NCBI RefSeq assembly: GCF_000260115.1
Contig: NZ_JH651379.1
Coordinates: forward strand, 3,250,240-3,314,239
Length of the DNA: 64,000 bases
Direction of reading: 5' to 3'
DNA from: Galbibacter orientalis DSM 19592
GTDB lineage: Bacteria; Bacteroidota; Bacteroidia; Flavobacteriales; Flavobacteriaceae
In this document: positions 59,841 to 64,000 of the stretch, in pieces
Layout of the letters: each line of letters opens with the position of its first letter
Numbering within the stretch: position 1 is the stretch's first letter
Program-made: the position numbers and the translations under genes
Notes under the pieces: generated by a model
The model's database searches: none
What the model was told of the DNA's origin: nothing
Seen by the model: only the letters and a program-made list of their open reading frames with translations

Positions 59841-61331
59841 TTAATACTTAGCAGCTTTTCCTTGATTGGAAGTAGAAAGTATAAACGCTCTAATATCGTC
59901 GTTAGCCGTTTTTAAATCTTCTTTTCTAAGGTACATCATGTGTCCGCTTCGGTAACCTTTAAATTGGATTCTATCTTTCATTCTTCCCGAAGGATCCATT
60001 TGCCACATACTATATTTCGTATTAAAATAAGTACAAGCTCCATCATAATATCCTACTTGATATAAAACATTTAAGTATGGATTTTCTGCCATTGCTTGTC
60101 TAAGATTCTCTCTAGTATTGTCATTTTCTTTATTCCATGGATGAACATTCCCAAACATTTTATAAGGAATATCAGTTTTGAAATTCAGTTCTTCCTGTAA
60201 ATAGTAATTTATAGCAGGAGTAAAGGAGTGTAACCACGAAGTTAATTCTGCATTGTAATCTGGTCTGTTCCCAGCATCCATTTTATCAATTCCTAAATAG
60301 CGAGAATCCAATCTCCCTACAGTAAAACTCTTATCTCTTAAAAGTTCTTTCCAAAAGAAAGAGGTAGGAACTACTAAATTGTGTTGAAGGATGGACTCTT
60401 CTGATAATCCTGAGTATTTGGACATTTGTTTGGCAACCGCTTCTTTTTCTGTTTTCGATAAAGAACCACCTTTAGAAATGGCTGGAATAAGAGTATTTAC
60501 AGTAAAGTCTTCTACTTCTGGTAAAATCTCCAACAAATCTTTTTGTTGTAAATCGGCGGTTAAGGCTTTTTGATGCCATGCGGTAGCAGCATAATAAGGT
60601 AAGTTTATTGCTTTAGCTACAGGGTTTTCACCATCTAAGACTTTATAATCTGCTGGAGAAACCATAATTACACCGTTTAAATACATCCATTCTCTTTCCT
60701 GTAATGCTAATGACAATCCGGCTACACGAGTTCCTCCATAACTTTCTCCAATAATATACTTAGGAGATCTCCAACGGTTATTTCTAGTAACAAAAGACGT
60801 AATCCAATCGGCTAAATATCTAATATCAGCATTAATTCCGAAGAACTTTTCTTTATCTGGATATTTCCCCTCTTTATCGGCTATCATTTTAGAATATCCA
60901 GTATTTACAGGATTTACATAGACAATATCAGCAACATCCAAAATAGAATTAGGATTGTCTTTTACGCCATAAGGTTGAATTGGGTATCCTTCATCATCAA
61001 TATTTAAGACTTTAGGTCCCGTATAAGCAATATGCATCCAAACAGAAGCCGAACCTGGCCCTCCGTTAAAAGATATTACAAGGGGTCTTGTTGTGTTGTC
61101 ATCTATATCTGTTCGGAAATAATACGTATGAAAAAGGGTTGCTATTTCGTTTCCTTCATCATCCCAAACTGGTAAAGTACCTGTGTTAGCTTGGTAACTT
61201 ATCTTTTTTCCATTTATTGAAACCTGATGTTTAGTAGAAACAATAGAATCGGAAGGAAGTTTTAATTTCTGAGAATTGATTATTGAAATGCAGCAGAAAA
61301 ACATGCAAATCGAAAGTAAATTTTTCAACAT
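59841..61331 (-). CDS. serine carboxypeptidase (S10 family)
   Basis: An exported peptidase of 496 aa with signal peptide ending IINSQ. The nucleophile is S197 in IIGESYGGTR, the acid in YQVGYYDGACTY, and the His in GYRSGHMMYL. FNGGPGSASVWMH is the oxyanion/substrate loop. It removes C-terminal residues from peptides, most likely in the periplasm, in peptide scavenging. It is a single gene. Confidence 0.92.
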   Translation of the reverse strand: MLKNLLSICMFFCCISIINSQKLKLPSDSIVSTKHQVSINGKKISYQANTGTLPVWDDEGNEIATLFHTYYFRTDIDDNTTRPLVISFNGGPGSASVWMHIAYTGPKVLNIDDEGYPIQPYGVKDNPNSILDVADIVYVNPVNTGYSKMIADKEGKYPDKEKFFGINADIRYLADWITSFVTRNNRWRSPKYIIGESYGGTRVAGLSLALQEREWMYLNGVIMVSPADYKVLDGENPVAKAINLPYYAATAWHQKALTADLQQKDLLEILPEVEDFTVNTLIPAISKGGSLSKTEKEAVAKQMSKYSGLSEESILQHNLVVPTSFFWKELLRDKSFTVGRLDSRYLGIDKMDAGNRPDYNAELTSWLHSFTPAINYYLQEELNFKTDIPYKMFGNVHPWNKENDNTRENLRQAMAENPYLNVLYQVGYYDGACTYFNTKYSMWQMDPSGRMKDRIQFKGYRSGHMMYLRKEDLKTANDDIRAFILSTSNQGKAAKY

Positions 61332-61407
61332 GTAATAGAGGATTTTTAATTAAGAAACTAAAATAAGAAAAAAAGAAGAGTAATGAATTCTTCTTTTCAG
61401 CATTAAC

Positions 61408-62172
61408 TTAAAACTTTTCGAAAACTCCGAGACCAAATAGTGCAAAATCATATTTAACAGGATCCTTGGAGTCTAATTTTCTTAGACTTAAATCTAGTTC
61501 TGCTAGTGCTTTTGCGTCATTTTGTTTTCGCTTTAAAAGCCCTAGCTTTCTCGCTACATTTCCAGAATGTACATCTAGTGGGCAGGAGAGGAGCGCAGGA
61601 GAGATATTTTTCCAAATTCCGAAATCAACTCCACGGGTATCTTGTCTTACCATCCATCGTAAAAACATGTTAATACGCTTTGCCGACGAGCCTTTTAACG
61701 GATTAGAAACGTGTTTTTGAGTTCTTGGGAGATGTTCTATTTCAAAGAAAACATTTTTAAAAGCAGTAATGGCAGGCTGTAGAGATGTGTTTGAAGCGTT
61801 TTCTCTAAATATAGTTTCCATCCCATCATAAGTGTTATATATGTGTTGTAAACTTTTTATAAACTGAATAAAATCATGACCATTAAATGTACGATGTATA
61901 AAAGGAAGAAGCTTTTTTAAATCTTCTTCTGAATGATTGATAACAAAATCGTATGGTGTATTCCCCATAAGATCCATCATTTTATGAGCATTTTTAATAA
62001 TACTTTTTCGGTTTCCCCAAGCGATGGTAGCTGCTAAAAATCCTGAAATTTCTATGTCCTCTTTTTGCTGAAAAGAGTGCGGAACCTGAATAGGGTCGCT
62101 TTCAATAAAATCAAGATTATTGTAAAATGATACTTTTTCGTCTAAAAACTCTTTTAATTCGGATTGTTTCAA
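61408..62172 (-). CDS. TIGR02757-family (DUF2400) protein
   Basis: A 254-residue cytoplasmic protein of the TIGR02757 family. Diagnostic stretches: FIESDPIQVPHSFQQKEDIEISGFLAATIAWGNRKSIIKNAHKMMDLMG, GSSAKRINMFLRWMVRQDTRGVDFGIW and SPALLSCPLDVHSGNVARKLGLLKRKQND. The last region resembles DNA-glycosylase helix-hairpin-helix folds, though activity is unproven. It is a single gene. A short heptamer tract lies between it and the ABC gene. Confidence 0.88.
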   Translation of the reverse strand: MKQSELKEFLDEKVSFYNNLDFIESDPIQVPHSFQQKEDIEISGFLAATIAWGNRKSIIKNAHKMMDLMGNTPYDFVINHSEEDLKKLLPFIHRTFNGHDFIQFIKSLQHIYNTYDGMETIFRENASNTSLQPAITAFKNVFFEIEHLPRTQKHVSNPLKGSSAKRINMFLRWMVRQDTRGVDFGIWKNISPALLSCPLDVHSGNVARKLGLLKRKQNDAKALAELDLSLRKLDSKDPVKYDFALFGLGVFEKF

Positions 62173-62189
62173 AGGTTATATATATGTTG

Positions 62190-62240
62190 TAAAGTTGAAA
62201 GTTGAAAGTTGAAAGTTGAAAGTATGAAAGTATGTAAAGT
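62190..62240. repeat. GTTGAAA heptamer tract
   Basis: About four perfect tandem AAGTTGAAA/GTTGAAA heptamers followed by degenerate AGTATGAAAGTATGTAAAGT units. A separate ACTGAGC-type heptamer run (GAGCACTGAGCACTG) occurs near 62319-62333. Both lie in the 165-bp spacer before the ABC transporter gene. Confidence 0.7.
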
Positions 62241-62337
62241 TAAAAAGGTAAAGGTGAAGAATATTATGTTTAGAAACTTTGTCCCTTTGCCTCATAAAAA
62301 ATTGCTTACTGGATACTGAGCACTGAGCACTGAAACG

Positions 62338-63003
62338 CTAATTTCCAACAATATCTCCATCAACCATGGTTAACTTTCTGTCTGCCATATCTGCCAATTC
62401 TTCATTATGGGTTACAATAACAAATGTTTGTCCGAATTTATCTCTTAATTCAAAGAAAAGATTATGAAGTCTGTCGGCACTTTCAGAATCTAAATTTCCA
62501 CTGGGTTCATCAGCAAAAACAATAGATGGGCTATTTATTAATGCTCTCGCTACTGCTACACGTTGTTGTTCTCCTCCAGATAATTCGTTGGGTTTGTGGT
62601 TAACTCTATGAGATAATCCTAAAAATTCCAATAATTCTTTAGCTCTTTTCTCTGTTTCATCTTTTGGAGTATTCTTTATAAATGCAGGAATGCAAACATT
62701 CTCGAGCGCTGTAAATTCTGGCAATAATTGATGAAATTGAAAAATGAATCCAATGTGTTCATTTCTAAATTTAGCTAAATCTTTATCATTTAATTTGCTT
62801 ACTTCAATACCGTTAATATGTAGCTGTAAATCTTTAGTTTTATCAGGCTTGTCTAGTGTTCCTAAAATTTGTAAAAGGGTAGTTTTACCAGCTCCAGAAG
62901 CCCCGACAATAGAAATTATTTCTCCTTTATCTATAGTAGCATTAACGCCTTTTAAAACTTCTAAAGACCCAAATGTTTTACGAATGTTTGTAGCTTTTAT
63001 CAT
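62338..63003 (-). CDS. ABC transporter ATP-binding protein (LolD/MacB type)
   Basis: A cytoplasmic ATPase subunit (221 aa) of the LolD/MacB type. Walker A is [11 protein letters not shown], the signature is [32 protein letters not shown] (Walker B), and the switch His is [12 protein letters not shown]. The [22 protein letters not shown] stretch fits lipoprotein-release or efflux systems that pair with a FtsX-fold permease. The permease gene is not adjacent. It starts 137 bp from the HExxH protein gene, divergently. Confidence 0.9.
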   Translation of the reverse strand: MIKATNIRKTFGSLEVLKGVNATIDKGEIISIVGASGAGKTTLLQILGTLDKPDKTKDLQLHINGIEVSKLNDKDLAKFRNEHIGFIFQFHQLLPEFTALENVCIPAFIKNTPKDETEKRAKELLEFLGLSHRVNHKPNELSGGEQQRVAVARALINSPSIVFADEPSGNLDSESADRLHNLFFELRDKFGQTFVIVTHNEELADMADRKLTMVDGDIVGN

Positions 63004-63140
63004 AAACTTATCTAAAGTTGCTAAGGTACTTATTCAGTATTTAAAACAAAAGTATATGTTTGAATTCATTATATGTTTTAATAAAGAAAATAGTCTATAC
63101 GTATAAAATATTTTAATAAATTACATGAAAAATATTTAAA

Positions 63141-63992
63141 ATGATAAGAGTTTATTTGATGCTATTTTTATTCTCCATAATAAAAGTCAGTTCTCAAGAT
63201 TTAAGTCATGGTAAAGCAATAACATATAATGTTATAGGAAGCTCGTTATTTAGTGGAATAGGGTCGGCTATCAATAAAAAAGAAAATGAAAAGCTAGGAC
63301 ATGCCTTTTTAAAGGGGCTATGGCAAGGAGCTATTGGCGGTACTGTAATATATGGTAGTAAAAACATTATTCAAGGCTATGCCAATACAGGTAGTCCACT
63401 ATATGCTTGGAGCAGTAAGCTTGTTAATGCAGCAGGAACTTCTATAACTGAAAATGCGGCTTCAAATATTGATTTTTGGAAGCGTTGGCACTTAAATATT
63501 GGTTTTACTCGATTTGAGTATCATTTAAACCCTAAGAAGGCTGGAAGATCATTTTATTTTAAAGTAATGCCATATGCTTTAGGAAGAACTATCTACGTTG
63601 CTACTAAAGGAGATTTCGACATTAATACTTCTCTAAAAACAGGAAATTTAGTTTTCTCAACAAATACTTCTCCAGCTAATTATGTAGCTTTTGCATATAC
63701 ATATACAATATTGTATGATAGAACCAAAATAGATGGTGTATATAATAATAAAACAAATGTTATAGCACATGAAATTATTCATGTATATCAAGTAGACGAT
63801 TTTATAACAATCAACTCCTACTTTAACAAACTATATAGTAAAAATACTTTTGTTAATGATAAACTGCTTAATTGGATATATCCTGATATAAATTCATGGA
63901 CATATATAGCAGCATATAATATTACTGGAGATGGTAAAGATGACTATGATAGTAATTATTTTGAACAAGAAGCTATTTTATTTTCCGAATAA
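63141..63992 (+). CDS. secreted protein with HExxH motif, unknown family
   Basis: A 283-residue protein with a signal peptide ending IKVSSQD. The middle has glycine-rich and aromatic strands typical of an outer-membrane or surface protein (GSSLFSGIGSAINKKENEKLGHAFLKGLWQGAIGGTVIYG). A metallopeptidase-like motif V-I-A-H210-E-I-I-H214 is present, followed by NYFEQEAILFS at the end, where an acidic residue could serve as third ligand. The stop at 63992 is inside the window, so it is complete. I do not recognise the family; a zinc peptidase role is inferred from the motif only. Confidence 0.65.
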   Translation: MIRVYLMLFLFSIIKVSSQDLSHGKAITYNVIGSSLFSGIGSAINKKENEKLGHAFLKGLWQGAIGGTVIYGSKNIIQGYANTGSPLYAWSSKLVNAAGTSITENAASNIDFWKRWHLNIGFTRFEYHLNPKKAGRSFYFKVMPYALGRTIYVATKGDFDINTSLKTGNLVFSTNTSPANYVAFAYTYTILYDRTKIDGVYNNKTNVIAHEIIHVYQVDDFITINSYFNKLYSKNTFVNDKLLNWIYPDINSWTYIAAYNITGDGKDDYDSNYFEQEAILFSE

Positions 63993-64000
63993 TATTAATA

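Overview
The window is chromosomal DNA of a low-GC marine-type Flavobacteriaceae (Bacteroidota). Supporting this are the -7 boxes of TAnnTTTG type in front of many genes, poor Shine-Dalgarno sequences, a SusC/SusD pair, a gliding-type adhesin with a PorP/SprF partner, lipoboxes, and family-typical proteins such as the two-domain phosphate acetyltransferase, DUF1015, DUF6503, and an endonuclease III without an iron-sulfur cluster. No tRNA, rRNA or CRISPR array was seen.

Layout. 1-1.8 kb is a repeat-rich, gene-poor end holding sigma-54-like promoter motifs, a minus-strand terminator, two intergenic repeat families and an intact IS982-family element with a 7-bp target duplication. 1.8-31 kb is mostly housekeeping: uvrA, an ECF sigma factor with a small downstream ORF, nth, bcp, an MBL hydrolase, TerC, YitT, ychF, then a minus-strand block (Gfo/Idh, hydroxyacyl-CoA dehydrogenase, DUF1015, yggS, exonuclease, K+ channel, miaA), pcm, smpB and a probable 6S-Flavo RNA, then a lipoprotein, a histidine phosphatase and a large adhesin plus its SprF-like partner. 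31-36 kb holds hutI and the acetate overflow pair pta-ackA.

36-42.8 kb is a compact unit: a minus-strand operon of a secreted phosphodiesterase/alkaline-phosphatase-fold enzyme, SusC and SusD, divergent from a TetR regulator with a palindromic operator between them. 43.5-54.3 kb is an L-fucose utilisation locus: AraC regulator, L-fuconate dehydratase, GH29 fucosidase, 2-keto-3-deoxy-fuconate dehydrogenase, sulfatase, FAH-family hydrolase, fuconolactonase, L-fucose dehydrogenase, FucP and a mutarotase. Together these desulfate and trim fucosides outside the cytoplasm, import fucose and oxidise it non-phosphorylatively to pyruvate and lactate. The locus is bracketed by an intact DCC-family gene on the right and a decayed copy of the 3' end of such a gene on the left, in the same orientation, which is the layout left by insertion of a gene island.

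54.3-64 kb is ordinary core sequence: DCC, VOC and esterase proteins, a dihydroorotase-like protein without its HxH metal motif, a BatA-like membrane protein, an S10 carboxypeptidase, a TIGR02757 protein, a LolD-type ATPase and a HExxH protein. At least three families of roughly 60-220 bp intergenic repeats and several heptamer tracts are scattered across the window.
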